This document shows positions 1 through 14,200 of a stretch of DNA of 64,000 bases, piece by piece; positions within the stretch are counted from its first letter, which is position 1, and every line of letters begins with the position of its first letter. The notes beneath the pieces are model-generated. The model ran no database searches. It was given only the letters and a program-made list of their open reading frames with translations, and was not told the DNA's origin. The stretch comes from Eupeodes corollae (Eukaryota; Arthropoda; Insecta; Diptera; Syrphidae). The stretch is taken from contig NC_079149.1 of the NCBI RefSeq assembly GCF_945859685.1, positions 139,292,153 to 139,356,152 on the forward strand, written 5' to 3'. The position numbers and the translations under genes are program-made.

Positions 1-2114
1 GTTGGCATTTTTCGGTTGTTTCTCAGTTCTGAACAATTACAAGCACCAACATAAACCCATGTAAAAAATTATTTTGAAAAATGTATACAAAATTTTGGAT
101 TTTAATATTTGGTTTTATATTGTGCTAATGCTCTTTAAAATTACCACACTTCTGAGGAACGACCGTGTTGGTGTTCCCATGACTTCCTAATTCTTCTGTT
201 TTTCTTTCCTTGTAATGCTGATTTCGATTTCAAAATCACTTTCTGGATATTCAAACTAGCTAAAGTTCTATTTTGATTGTAACGAAACCAATTTAAAAGG
301 TATAAATCATTACGTATATACACGTGGCCTCTTGTTTGTCTGAAGAATCGAAGACATTGAACTTGATGCTTATTTTAAGAAGAAATATGTGCTGACTTGA
401 AATACACCCAGTAAATTCTTATTTGTTGCTAAAAATGCTTATGTGATGTTTTCTCTAGTGTTTTCAACTGTGCATAATATTTATTTTAGCAGTAAAAGGC
501 ATCAAATATAAAAAGTGCAGAAAAGAAGAAGTATTTATCTATTGAAGTGAAAAATCGACTAAAAATAGATTTTCAAACGCACTCGTACATAGTACAAGAA
601 TTCGTATGTTTTGTTATCAAATCTTTATAGCGACTCCATATTAATCGGACTAATTATAGGCAAAGATAATCAGGCACACAATTTCGCTGTTAAAAATACA
701 CAGTAGTGGATTAGGAACTCACTTGCTTTTGTAGTCGAATAAATTTAACAACTTTACGGTGATGGTTAAAATTATTATATTTAAGAAATAATTAAAAACG
801 AGTTTTAAATTCATCTATCGAGCACAAAAGTTATGTTATTATTAATATATGCAAAGAACACAAGAATATTCAAACAATACTTTTTTAAGTTGATCAATCT
901 TTTGGTATGTTATGTTATCCAGGCACTTTAAATATAGGTATAGCGATTATGATAATACAATAAGAGCTATAAAACAGATTATTAAGTGAAGAAAGAATAT
1001 TTCTTGTTGCAGTAGAACATTTGAAAAACGATATCTCAATTTTTTCAGTTTTCAACTGATCAACTAATGAACTGAGCTCGACAATAAATACAAATTTATT
1101 TTTCCTAGTTATGTTGATTTCATGTACTTTTGAGTTCAAAACCGCGTTTTAATGCAGTTGGAAAATAATATCTTCTTCAATATACTCAGAAAGTATTAAG
1201 CTATGTGATAATGGTTTTTCTCATATTACACATATTATCAATTTCCATTTTTTTTAGAAGAATATTTTTCTGGAGTTTTGTATGAAATATGTCTGCAAAA
1301 TGCTTTCGAAAATGGCAAAGGCAATCTAAAAGCCCGAAAACCTCAGTACACACTATGCTTATTTAGTTTTAGTGGGAGTTTTTGAGATTTTTATATTTTC
1401 AAAAATTTCGTAGGTCTCGAATTCTTGTAAAGTTGAATTCATTCGAGCTCTGCAAAAGGAATAGGATCCATGTTTTGTAAGATATCATCTCGGGCTTTGC
1501 TTCAGTAAGTTTCCCTCTACCTCCTTAAGGTAATAAACCTCTGTAGAAAAACATAACATCTTCAGGACACCTTTTACTGCTGTGCATGTGCATTCTCTAT
1601 ATGCTACAATATGTTTTAGTGTTAAAATCAAAACTACTTTTGTTACATATTAGTATTTATGTTTTTTTTTATTTAAAATGTTATTATTCAAGGAAAAATA
1701 ATAAAATTTCATGCAATTTTTTAATTTCTTTATTACAAATATGGCAAAAGGCAACTTATTATTATTATGCTTTATATTTAAATTTATAGTCATTCAAAAA
1801 AATTAATTAAATGATAACTAGTAAAAACAAAAAAAGATTAAAAATGAAAAAGAAAACAATATAAATGGTACGATAAAGTAAAGATTGGTCGTACATTAGA
1901 CATGATAAATGACTTAAGTTAAAAAAAAAAGAATTTGAGTTTTAAGGATTATTACTATAAATGCTTAAGAATATTTATGTATATAAACAGGAATAATATT
2001 TTCATATGTATGTATAATATAAAAGTTAATAAACGAAATAATATTGTTATAAAAATAGAAGAAACCTATGGTTGGAATTTTCAGTGACTTAATTTTAAAA
2101 TTTGTTGTTTAATT
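1..2114 (-). other. 3' untranslated and downstream region, no gene seen
   Basis: AT-rich sequence downstream of the stop codon of the giant exon on the minus strand. It should hold the 3' UTR of the isoform ending at 2115, then intronic or intergenic DNA. Short reading frames here (up to about 74 codons) have no recognisable domains and look accidental. I searched for a proline-rich KASH-type ending on the minus strand and did not see one, so a KASH exon, if this gene has one, is further left than position 1. Confidence 0.5.
1668..1734 (-). terminator. candidate polyadenylation signals for the giant-exon isoform
   Basis: Two AATAAA hexamers on the minus strand (TTTATT on the plus strand at 1729-1734 and 1668-1673) are the first I find after the stop codon, about 380 and 445 nt downstream. 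The region is very AT-rich, so such hexamers also arise by chance; only transcript 3' ends could tell which is used. Confidence 0.3.
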
Positions 2115-2216
2115 TTACCAATTACAAAATTTCAAACTACTTAAAAGCCAAAAACAAATACCAAAACCAAACAAAAAAGCAGCAAATAAAATAGCTACAA
2201 ACAAACGAAGACTCAT
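2115..2216 (-). other. C-terminal hydrophobic tail anchor, no KASH end
   Basis: The last 33 residues contain about 23 consecutive hydrophobic residues (from LRLFVAILFAAF through ICFWLL), followed only by SSLKFCNW and the stop. This is a good single transmembrane helix at the extreme C terminus, the layout of a tail-anchored protein with a lumenal tail of about eight residues. Family knowledge: canonical KASH domains have a transmembrane helix followed by roughly 30 lumenal residues ending in a PPPx motif that inserts into SUN proteins. That tail is absent here, so SUN binding by the classical route is not expected for this isoform. Confidence 0.75.
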
Positions 2217-5200
2217 CGTTATCACCTTCTGTTGATGGCTGTATTCGAGGACGACATCCTTGGAGCCTGAAACGTTTTCTAATGCCGTAGATGAATGCTC
2301 CCCAGGAGGCGCAGTCACCGTTGTGGTGGTAGTCTTTGTCGTCCTTTTGACGATTGAGGGTTTGGTTCTTGATGGAGCAATTTCGGGTGATAAGAGCTCA
2401 TCAGTGGTTGTAGTTGTGGTTGTTGTTGTTTTGGTTATGATTTTCTGTTCTGGGTGCATACTTTCGGGTAAGACTGTTTCTGTTTTAGTGGTTGTAGTGA
2501 TTTTTGGCGACATCGCAGGAGCAACAGCGATATGAGTTAGTTTAGTGCTAGTCAGGGTGGTTAATTGATCCCCAGTTGTAGTTAAATTTTCAGTTACATC
2601 GGGCGTTATTTTTGCAGTGATTTCGGGGTAAAACACTGATGTTGGAAGGATTGTGGGTGTTGGGATTACATTAGGGATAACATTAGGGATAAGGTTTGAG
2701 GATATAGTTGCGATAGCAGCTGTGGTAGTTGTTATTTTTTCTGACAAATCATTAGTATTGGGTTTTTCTTGGTTTTCGTCTAGAGCAATATAAGTACTTT
2801 GTTCGCGCCAATTTGCAATACCACCAGGAAGATCAGCTGACATGCTCTGTGAAGCGCAACTCATGCTACTTTGAGTTTTCGAAGTTGGCGTCACCGTACC
2901 ACTTGAACCAGTGCTCCCAGGACTATGATCATCATCGTCGTCACTATCATCATTTTTCTTTTTGAAATCGATAGCAGGTGTTTGTTTGTTCTCGTCCTCG
3001 TTCTCGTCCTCGTCTTCTTTATTGTCTTCGTCTACTTTATCTTCGCTAATCATATCACTAACAAGTCGCACAGGACATTCTACTTCGTATTCATTAAATT
3101 TGGGGCGCACTGGAATAGCCAGATTTTCAATATACAAATTCTTACAAAGGCGTGCATTTGCATCATCTTCTACTGTTTCTAAATCTTGTTTATCTATGTG
3201 CACCATATCAGTCTTATTTATTTGCTCAGAAATTTCAGATTTTCTGATCGTGGAAGGAACACTTTGGCTTTGCATTAATAAAACCCAACTGGCTTCAAAC
3301 AAAGCCAGAGAGGAAAGATTTGTTCGGAAAGAGTCGCGATAGAGGTTAAATAGAATTTCGTTAGATTTCGAGGAACAAGTCGTAGACTCAATGCTTTCTA
3401 TAGGTTCTACGGGTTTATTTTCCAATGATTCTCTACCTTTAACGTCATTTAAACTATTAATGTCAGAACCATCTAAAACAAATGACTCAAGATCTAAATC
3501 AAATGTACGATCAATAATATTCAAATTTTTAGTTTTAGGTTCTATACTCGTAGATAAATCCTGTTCTATTTCATTCAATGGCTTCTGTAAAATTTGAGTA
3601 GTTCTAGCTATTGCTTCTGTGATTTTCTTAAGAGCATCACTTTCGCTTGAATCAGAAGAAACACTGTTTAATTCACTTGATGAGTGGGTAGGTGCAGGAC
3701 ACATTTGTAAAATATTTTCAGATGGTGTTGGAATAGGAGTAATTGTTTCCGTAGTATCGAAATCTTTAACTGGCAGATATGTATCCGCTACTTTAGACTC
3801 GGTTATGTAGCTCACAGTGGTTGACCATGTATTTTCAGGTACGTTGGTTATAGAAGTATAGGCGTATTGATTTTTGTCAATTGGTGTATCTGAAAATGAT
3901 CCAAATTCGTAATTTTCAGTTTTGATGGGTTCCTCGATTGGTTCCTTGAATATATCACTGACTTCATTCTTTTTAACATCTGTCTTAACTTCTGAAACAT
4001 TTGAAGCATCTGCTATTTTATTCGTTTCTGTTTTAGTTTCAGCATTTGTCGAAACTACTGAAACATTTGAAACACCAGCAGTGATACTCATTTCTATTTC
4101 AGGGCTAATTTTGGCTGTTTCGGAAACCTGTGATATATTTTCTGGTAACAATTTACTAGTATCAGAAGTCATGACTGTTGGTTCTTGTTTTGAATTAGTG
4201 ATTTGCTCAGGAACTTCGGATCTGGTGGTTTTAGTAATAATAACTCTTGTTGAGTTGTCAGTAAAGAAAACTTCTGCGTCGAATTTATCAACTGGTAAGG
4301 CTGTTTGATCTTTTTCCAGCAAAAGAGTACTTTCAAGTCTTGAAGTAGTGGGTTTTGTTGAGTCTAGATGTTTTATGGACTCCTGATGTGTAGGTTCTAA
4401 TTCTTCAGAAGATCCTGATGTTTTTATTTCTTCGCTTTCAAGCCTTGAAACAGTGGCTTTTGTGGAGTCTTCATGTTTAACAGACTCCTGTGGTGTGGAT
4501 TTAAATTCTTCAGATGGTCTTGGCGTTTCTATTTCTTCTTGTATGATTTTGGCCTCTATTTTGATGTTATCAAATTTAGGGTTTATTGATTCAATAGCCT
4601 GTTTAACTGTTGAAGATTCTCTTGTTAAAATCTCTGGAGTTTTTAACTCCAAAACTTGAAGTGGCTCATGATGTAATTGGTCGCATACCTCCAATGATTC
4701 TGGTTTTGCAGTCTTAACTTGGTCTAATAACTCAAATGATTCACTTTTTTCAGTCCTTGTAGTTTTTAAATCCTCAACTTCAAGTGGATCTTGAAGTAGC
4801 TGATTAGATATCTCAAATGATGCTTGTTTAATAGTATCAGGAGTTTTTAACTCCTCAACGGAGAGTTGCTTTTGAATTAACTGGTCACATACCTCAAATG
4901 ATTCTGGTTTTACAGTATCCGTAGTCTTTAATTCCTCAACTTGAAGAGGATCTTTAAGTACCTTTGTTGATTTTTTAGCTTTCTTTTTATCTTTAGAAAG
5001 TTTTGAATGCACCTCAGTTGTTTCAGAGTGTTCTAATTGTTTATCATTAGGCTTATTCTTAGACATTGTATGTTTTGTACTCTCTAAAGAAGTTTGATCT
5101 TCTTTTGCTGGAATTTCTAATGGACTTGTGAAATCGTTTTGTGCGAGTTCTTCTTCTTCGGCCTGCATTACTACAGATGACCAGGACAAGAGTATATTAT

Positions 5201-8200
5201 CATTAGTCTCAGTCGTAGGGGTTTTAGAGCCTCCTTCAATGTTAGGTTCAATGGATACTGCATTAACTTCTTCTTCTTGTTTTTTAGCATGTTTTTTTGG
5301 TTTATTTTTCTTCGGCTTCGACTTTGTCTCTTCAGGTACCTCAATTACTTCTTTTATTGGCTGTTGCGATCTCGATCGTGATCTTCTTCGATGCTTCTCT
5401 TTCTTAGAAATACATTCAAGGAAGCCTTCAGCATCCAAAGGTTGTTCTATTTCATGGCCGTAATCACTTGACTCAGTAACATGAATAATTGGGCGCACTT
5501 GTGATCTAGAAGCTCTTGAAGATACATTTGATACCACTTCTGAAATTGGCGTTATAGACTGTTGCTCAGAAACGTTTTCTTTGACAATAGTTGCCCATGA
5601 TTTGTTAGATACATCATCCTGATCCAAAACATTTCTCTCAAACGAAATATTGTCTTCGGTTGTTTTTAAATCTTGGATATGGTCAATTAAAATTTTGCTA
5701 TGTTTAGGAATATTGTCTGGTATTTCGGGTTCAGAAACTATAACATCTGGTTTAAACTCAATGCGTACCGTTTCCTCTTCCATCTGCGTGTCGCTTTCAA
5801 TTGCAATAACATCGGTTGTATCTTTGTGAACAATTGGAGTGGTTTCTGTTTCGTATACAATAGGTTCCGTCAGAAGACCAGACTTTCTTACGATTTCAGC
5901 ATATGTTTCACCCAATTTCCATACGTTTGGTGTAGATTGTTCGTTAAGTTCTTTGGGAAGGTTGTCTTGGTTTGATTGAGTGGGTTTATCTAAGTCCACC
6001 TTCTTAGGTTTTTTCTCTCTCTTCCAATTTTCAGGCTTTTGTTTTTCTGTAAGCTTTGTTGATATTTGATCTTTGTTACTGTCTTCTTTTGAGGCTTCTG
6101 GGAGAAGTTCAACCTTTATAATATCTTCATCTGCACTAGAAGTTGTTGGTCTCAGTAAATTATCTTCAATAGGTGCGGTACTTTCATTATGCGTTTGGAG
6201 TGCTTCCTTGTCGATTATTGTGTAAGACTGCATTTCTACTATTGGAAGAGCACTAACTGTAGATTGTTTATCTTTTGATTTAGAACGTTTATCGCGTAAG
6301 TGTCTACCACTTTCAATGGGTATTGTGTTTTTCTGTTGTTTCTTTGATTTTTCTTTGAGCTTCTGTTGTGGAATATGTTCCTTTTTAACATCTGAATCTG
6401 TTGGCTTGCTCAATTTTTCGTTGTTCGCTGATTCGATATTCTTTTCAATTTGTTCAATAGTAGAAACCCCTTTTTGTTCTGAAGAAATAAAATCTTCAGT
6501 TTGCTTAACTATGGAAGACCAAGACATTAGAGGTTGTGAAATTGTATCTGGGATGAACTCTGAAAACTCTGCTATTTTCGATTTTTCAGTATTCTCTTCA
6601 GATTTTTTGACTGGCAAGTACTCAACCTCGACTTCAATTGGATCCTCTTTGATTAAAAATACATCTGATGAAATTGATTGGGGGACCATGGGTTGAGATT
6701 CGTCTCGATTTTGTGATGATTTAGTGGTTTGCTTTGATGTCTTAACCTCAGTTATACTGTGAGTTGTCGTTGGCTCCGATGTACTGTGTTGAACAATCGA
6801 TGACCAAGATTGAGATGATTGAACAACTGGTATAATTGATGAACTTGGTGTGATTTTTGTTGAAGGCTGCTCATTTGTTTTGCCAATTACTTGCTCTGCT
6901 AAAGCTGGCTTCTGATTGTCTTCTTTTAATTTTTCATTTTTCACTCTTTCAATCGATTCCGGTTTGTTCATTTTATGCTTTCTATTTCCTGATTTTATTT
7001 CTTTAGGTTCCGAAATAGTTTCGCTAGTCACAACAGATTTACTCTTTTTGGATTTGGGTTTAATATCACTTTCTGTGTTGAAAACTTGTACGCTTTGTTT
7101 GTGATCTTTTGAACTCAATGTTTCTTTTTCATATATTTCTTCCTCTACCAGTTTAGACCAAGAGAAGACCATAGGAGAAGATGATTTTTCATTTTCTTCT
7201 GAATTTTCAACTGATTCCAAACTAATTTCTGAGGTGTTCGGGACTTGTGGAATAGTTTCAATATTTTCATCAATTTTGGTGGTTTCTACTCCGCATGTTC
7301 TTTCTGGCTTTTCATCTGATTGAACTGGATTTAAATTAAGGGAATTATGTGAGTCATTAACTTCAGAAACATCTTGTGTTGGATTTTGTTCAATATTTGT
7401 AATCACAATTTCTATTTCTACTTCGTCTTGCGCACCTTGTTTAAGAATATGCTCAACAGGAGTGTCATCTTCGACAGTTCCGATATCTACCGATAATGGT
7501 TTTTTGGTACTTAAGAAACATTCTGGAACGTTATCATCTGGAATTTTATCTGAAATTGGTTCTGGTTCCTCAACGGAAAATATTGGGGTTCCAGAAGGAT
7601 CGTTCTTAACGGCTTTAAATGTTGATTGATCATCCTTGATGTCAAGAGACAGTAATGTTTTTTGTTCGACTAAATTAACTGGAACCTTCAGTTCTTCAGA
7701 GCAGATGAGTTCAGTAGTAATTGTGCTTGAAAATGATAAACTGGGAGTGAAAGTTTCCTTAGAACTATCCTTATATGATGCAGTTGTAGTAACAGCTGAA
7801 GCTTCAGGAATTTTCTTTTTTCTAGGCTCACTTTTACTTAGCTTGTTTGTTTCAATTATAGTTCTGGAGTTTGTTATTAATTTATCAGCTTCTTTTAATG
7901 GATTTTTAGATATATTGATATCAGAAACTAATGGCTCCTGTTTAACTTCAATCAGTGGAAGTTTAGGGTCAGGTGTTGTTTTTTGAGAAGGTTGTCCAGC
8001 ATGTGCGTCTTCTTGAACCACTTCTCGTTCTACTTCAGAAGTTGGTTTTGATGGACTTTGATTTAATCTCTGTTTCTTGGCCTTGTGTTTTACTGGTGTA
8101 TTTGTTTTGACTGGTGTATGGGAATCGGTTTCTAATTTATTTATTTTAGTTGGTTTACTATCCAAGGCCTGTGGGAACTTAAGCTGCTCGTTAGTAATAA

Positions 8201-11200
8201 ATTCTGCAGTAGTTGTCTTTACAATCGTCGCCCATGATGATGAAGGTTTATCAGTTTGTTCTTCAAATGTGTGCGCTTCTGGAATCAGATCAGTTTTGTC
8301 TTCTAATCTAACAGCTTGAATTTCTGCGGCCTCAATTGGTAATTTATTTTCTGTCTTCATTTTTCTTGGTTTCTTTGGTTCTACTTGAGGAATTCGAGTT
8401 CGAGAATCATTTGATGGAACATCTACTACAACATCAGATGCTATTAATTCATGTCTTGTTAAAGGTTCAAGTGTTGTTTTCTCAGCGGAAGGTAATTCAA
8501 CTGCATTGGCCTTAACAACTCTTGACCAAGAAGTTGAGATTATTTCTGTGGACTTTTCACAAGGTTGAGTTGGTGGTTCATCAACCATTTCTTCTGTTCG
8601 ATCCACTTCGGTTTCTGGTTCAAAAGTACTTTTTATTACACTTTCTGTAACCTTTTTCTTCTTAGACTTATTTTTATTGGTTTTCTTCGTTTCAGGGTGT
8701 GAATGGGTTGTGATTGCATTGACTTCAATAGTCGGTTTTTCAACAGTAGTGATAACGGGTTCAATAACTTTGTCAACTAAAGTCTGAGGAAGTTTAAGTT
8801 GCTCAACAGCTGTTGAGTTAGTAGTTGTTGTCTTAACAACTGTCGACCAAGATGTTAAGTGCTGAACAACGCTATCACCGTTGGTTTGAGTTTGTGGCTC
8901 CTCAAAAGTTTTGTCTTCCAAGGTATCGACTCCTGTTTCTATTTCGTGAATGTCAAGTGTTGAAACCTCAATAGGCTTCTTCTTCTTTGATTTATTTTTA
9001 TTTGGTTTCTTAGTTTTGACTTGCGTTTGAGAATCAAATATTAATTCTTGATTTTGAATCGTTGGTTCATCATCCGTGGTGTCATTGGGTTCAATTAAAG
9101 TCTCAGATAATTTGGGTTGTTCAGCAGAAATAAATTCAGCAGTGCTAGTTTTAACTATTGTTGACCAGAAAGTTGATTGATTTTTGGTTTCATCGTCAGT
9201 TGGCTTGATTAATGGTTCTGTAGCAATTTCGATTTCTAAAGGAATGTTTTCACTTTCTAATGAGAAAGAGTCTTTTATTGGAGTCTCAGAAGATTTTTTC
9301 TTTTTGGGTTTATTTTTAATTTGTTTCTTGGTTTCGTCTTGTTTTTGAGAGTTTGCTGGTGATTCTTGAGGTTCAAAAACTGATGTATCTTTTTCAGAAA
9401 TCGCAGTTGCCTTGTGCTCATGTTCAACTGGCTTCTCAGGATAGTTTGACTTTACAATAGTTGACCAAGAAGTTGTAATTTCTTCACTCTTCTTGCTAAT
9501 CGGCTCAGTAATTGGTTTTTCTATAGTCTTATCTTCTAAGAGATGGACTTCCGTTTCTATGTCGGAGGTGTGGGGAATAAATGTCTCTTCTGGCTTTTTC
9601 TTTTTAGACTTATTTTTGGATGGCTTCTTTGATCCCACATTAGCTTCATTATTGGCTAATTGATTGACTTCAAATGATGGTGTATTATCGTTGGTGGACT
9701 CAGAAACAATAACTTCTTGTTCGATGACTAAAGCCTTTGGATAGTTAGACTGCTCAGAAGAATTTGTCTTTAAAATTGTCGACCAGGAAGTTAAAGGTTT
9801 AACGGCTTCCTTTTCTTGTTTCTCAGTTATTAGTTCCTCCGCAGTTTTGATTGGTGAAGGAGATACTTCGTTCTTTATTTCGGGGGACACAATAATTTTC
9901 TTCTTTTTAGACTTGTTGTTACTCAAATTCTTTGTTTCATGTGTTTGAGAGTCGGTTACTGGTTCAAGGATTTCAACAGTTGATTTTTCATCTTTGATAG
10001 CATAAGAAACTAATGGTTCAACTTTATTTGAAGGCTGTGAAAGTCCATGTTGTTCTGCAGAGATAAATTTGACAGTAGTTGTCTTAACAATTGTCGACCA
10101 CGAAGTTTGCGGTTGTACATTTTCAGTTTCCGCAACTTTTTGAGTTTCGCAAGCAACAGCTGTTTTTTCTTCGGGCAATAATTCTTTTTCATATGCAGGT
10201 GTTGTTGCAATCGAAACCTCTAGAAGCTTCTCATTTTCAGCTTCTTTATCACTTGTTAGATTCTTCATTTCAATTTGAGCTTGAGAATCAGTATGGAGTT
10301 CTTTAGGTTGTTTATCATCCATAGTTATATCTGATACTATGAGTTTATGATCAATCAAAGCGTGTGGATGTTTAGGTTGATCAGCAGAGATAGTTTCAGC
10401 TGCGGTTGTCTTAACTATTGCCGACCACAAAGCAGATGGTTCTTCAGTATGTTGTGTCTTCAATGCCGGTTCTTCAATATTATAGTCTTTATTAGAATCA
10501 ACTTTCGAATCTAGTTGAGATACATCTTTAGTGGAAGGTTCAAGTATTTTCTTCGTTTTCTGCTTATTTTTACTAGCTTTCTTTGAATGAACTGGTGTTT
10601 GAGAATCATGGGTCAATTCATCGATAACAACAATTGGTTTATTATTGGTGACATCAGAAACCTTGATATCGTATTCAACTTCAGCCTTTTCAGAAGAGAT
10701 AAATTCATCTGTCTCAACAATCATTGACCAAGAAGCTGGTTGTTGACTTGTGCCCTTTTCATTAATTTTGGTTGTTGTTTCTAAAACAGTTTTGTTGTCC
10801 ATAGAAGCTATTTCTTTGTTTTGTTTGGAAGTGTCTTCAAAAGCCTCAAGAATTTTCTTCTTTTTGTGTTTAGTTTTGCCTAATTTCTTTGTTTCAACAT
10901 GTGTTTGAGAATCGGTTGTTAATTCAATTGTTGGTTTGTTATCAATAGCGACATTGGAAACAATTTCTTCAGATTCAAGTAAAGTTTGTGGTACTTTGGA
11001 TTGCTCATCAGATGTTATTTCAGGAGTTGCCGTCTTAACAATCGTTGACCAAGAGGTCAAATGTTGTTCAACTTGAATTTCATGTGACTGCATTGATGGT
11101 TGGTCAACATTTTTGTCTTCTATGTGAGATACTTCCTTTTCTGGGTTGGAAGGATCTGCAATTGGATTATCGGTAGAATTCTTTTTAATAGATTTCTTTT

Positions 11201-14200
11201 TATTTGACTTTCTTGGTTTGTCCTCAATGATGACATCACTTATGTCAATTTGAGTTTCTTCAGAAGGTTTGTGTGTGTTGAAGTCAGGTTTCAATGGAGT
11301 TTCCATGGGCTTCTTTTTATTTGACTTATTTTTACTAGGCTTCTGTATTTCAATTTGTGTTTGAGGGCCAATTTTTATTTCGTCTTTTTCGGTTTCTGGG
11401 TTCTCATCTATTGAGGTTTTAGTTGTATTTGTTTCCTGTTCAACAAACGTTTCTGTTAGTTCAAGTTTTTCGGTAGAAATAAAATCAGCAGTTGCTGCCT
11501 TCATAACCGTGGACCAAGGAGTTGTACATTGTTCAGTAACCATATCTTCATTTGTGGAATAATTTTTAGTTGATTTTAGTTTATTATCTGGCTCTACCAT
11601 AACATCTTGTTGTTTTGATTGAATCTCCCGAGGAACAACTTCCTTATGGACTGGTTCATATATGTCTGACTGTTCTATAGCCTTAATTTCAATTGCTTCC
11701 ATATTCTCCTTCATTTCATTCTCATCTCCAAATGCAATATCGGTTTTTTCTATAACCTTAGATTTTTTCTTTTTATTTGAAGGTACTTCGACAGTTTTCT
11801 GTGAGTTGTATGTATGAGTATCTTCTAAAACATCAACAGAAGAAACATGTTCTATGAACGTCGTTTCGTGTTCATGCGGCAAATGAGTAGCATCTGTTGT
11901 AACTATTGTTGACCAAGAAGCACTCGGAGATATGGCCACATCTTCCGGTAACTTAATATGAGATGCATGCTTTGGAGTATCGTCCTTCACCACTTTGATT
12001 TCTTCTGCGGTAGTTAAATCAACAATGTGATTTTCCTCAGGTTCGTTTGCTGTTGGTAGATGAATTGTTTTAGAATCAATTTTGATAATTTTGTCTTCTC
12101 TAATGTTTTCTGGAGGTACTACAACAGGCTCTAATTTGTTTTTGTTTTCAACAACAGTGGTTAAACTTTCTATCGGTTTACATTCTTCTTCTTTCGTAGC
12201 AGTGGTAAGATTCTCAAATTTACTTATGGTTGATTTATCTTTGTCATCTTCAGATTCGTCAATGATTTGCTTACCTTTATTTTCTAAAGGTTTTTCTTCC
12301 ATTGTGATATCAGTATGTAGTTCACTTTCTTTGAAGGGTTCCTTTTCAGAAATCTTTTCAATAATTTCAACATTTTCTGTAACAATTTCTCGTATCAAAC
12401 AGGGTGTACCATTTGGTTCTTCTACCTCAAGGTGTTCTGTTTCAAAAGAAATCGGTTCATCCTTTTGTGTATGTGATTCAATTTCTGATTTTTTGTGGAT
12501 TTCTTCAGCAATATTTGTTTTCAATTTATTTTCAAGCTGGCGTTCTTTTAAAATATTTATTTGCTCTGAAATAATAAATCCACTTGTTGTTTCGGTAATT
12601 GTTGAGATAGTTTTGTTGATATTATGACTATCATTCTTTTGCGATATGACGGTATCGGTTGCTATGTTTTCGGACAAGGTTGGAAGCTCTAATGAGACAC
12701 TTGATGATTCTAATAACTTGTGTTCATTAAGAGGGGAATCTTCATTCTTTTCGGCGATCACTTGAATTAAATTAGTTGACCAGGAAACCTTTCGTTCTTT
12801 TTTCGGAATAGGCTCCAATTCTGAGATTTCTTCAGGTGCATTCTTCCAAAACATAAAGTTACTGAAGTCTGGATCTGTAGGAGAAGCTAAAGATTCTTGC
12901 AATGAAATTTGTTTTTCTTTTTTCAAAGCAAACTCGTTTTCTTCGCTTCCCTTTCTAATAGGATTTTCAGGAGTTGTTTCAACGATGTCTTCTGTTGAAG
13001 TCGTTTCAGGTTCAATTTTGGGCTCTGTTTTTAAAGCATGTTGTTTTTCGTATTCAATAAATGTGTTTGCTTCTAAGTCAGGAATGGATATTTGGGGTTC
13101 AGAAATGATATTCGTCGATTCATCGTTGCTCTGCTTGTAATCTAACGTATCAGTTTTAACTGTTTCCGTTGAAATTTCTTCTTCTTCTATCAAAGCAGGT
13201 GTTTCAGGAGTTGTTTCTTTTATTAAAGTCGCTTCAGGTTCAGTTTGGGTCTCTGTTTTTGAAACATGTTGTTTTTCATTATCAATAAATGTTTTTACTT
13301 CTAAGGCAGGGATGGATATTGGTACTTCAGAGATGGTATTTATCGAATCGTCCTCTTTTTGTTTATAATCTACAGTATCAGTTCTTACTGTTTCCGTTAT
13401 TTCTTCATCTATTCGCTCTAAATTCTTTGTTTCAAGAATATTTTCTTTTGATTCCGTAATAATGGTTGAATCAATAATAGGTAGATCTTCGATCTCCACT
13501 GGATTCTCATTTTTGGTAACATAGACTTCCTCCACATCTATAGTTTGATAGGATTCGCTATAGCTCTCTAATTCTTCTGAAACATTTTTAGATGAAGTAA
13601 TATCTTCATCAGATTCATACTCCAAAAGTTCGGCCCATGTTTTTGGAACTGGTTTTTCTTTTTGATCAGGTTTTTTAGTCGTAACTACCAAGTTGTGAAC
13701 ATGTTTAGTGTCAGTTATGGGTTTTTGCACAATTTTCTCCTGAACTACAATTGGTTTTTCAACAACCTTTTTTGGTACCGCTTGTGGCTTGTCATTAGGT
13801 TTTCTATCAGCAAGGGGTTTCTGTTGACTTTGATTGAATGTTTTATCCACTTGTTTTCCAGAAACTTGTTTAACAGAAGGTGTTTGCGTACTGACAATAG
13901 ACGCCCACGTTGGGCCAGATGATTGGTAAGTTGTTTCAGCTATTTTAATAGAAGGTTGCTGTTTTACTTTATGTTCAACCTTCGGTAAATCAACTACTTC
14001 AAGGGAAAGCAGGGGCTTTGGCAAAACAACAGAAGAATGTTCAGTAGGTACAATTGTTTCTGGTAAAGTACTTTTTTTGGGCTTTTTCGACTTTTTACTT
14101 ATTTCTTTACCACGTTTCTCTTCAGCTTGTACTGGCTTATCTTCTTTTTTGGGTTCAATTTCGGTCCAAGAATCTATTTGGCTGGCAACTTTAGCCCATG

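Noticed and set aside
2260..2535. Valine-rich plus-strand frame that looks like a membrane protein
   Set aside because: It is the complement of the T-rich C-terminal coding segment; the apparent hydrophobicity comes from reading ACN threonine codons backwards.
12082..12627. Plus-strand open frame of 181 codons opposite the giant exon
   Set aside because: It is the mirror of a low-complexity S/T/E-rich coding exon; its serine/isoleucine-rich product reflects the complementary codons and shows no domain or independent splice or promoter signals.
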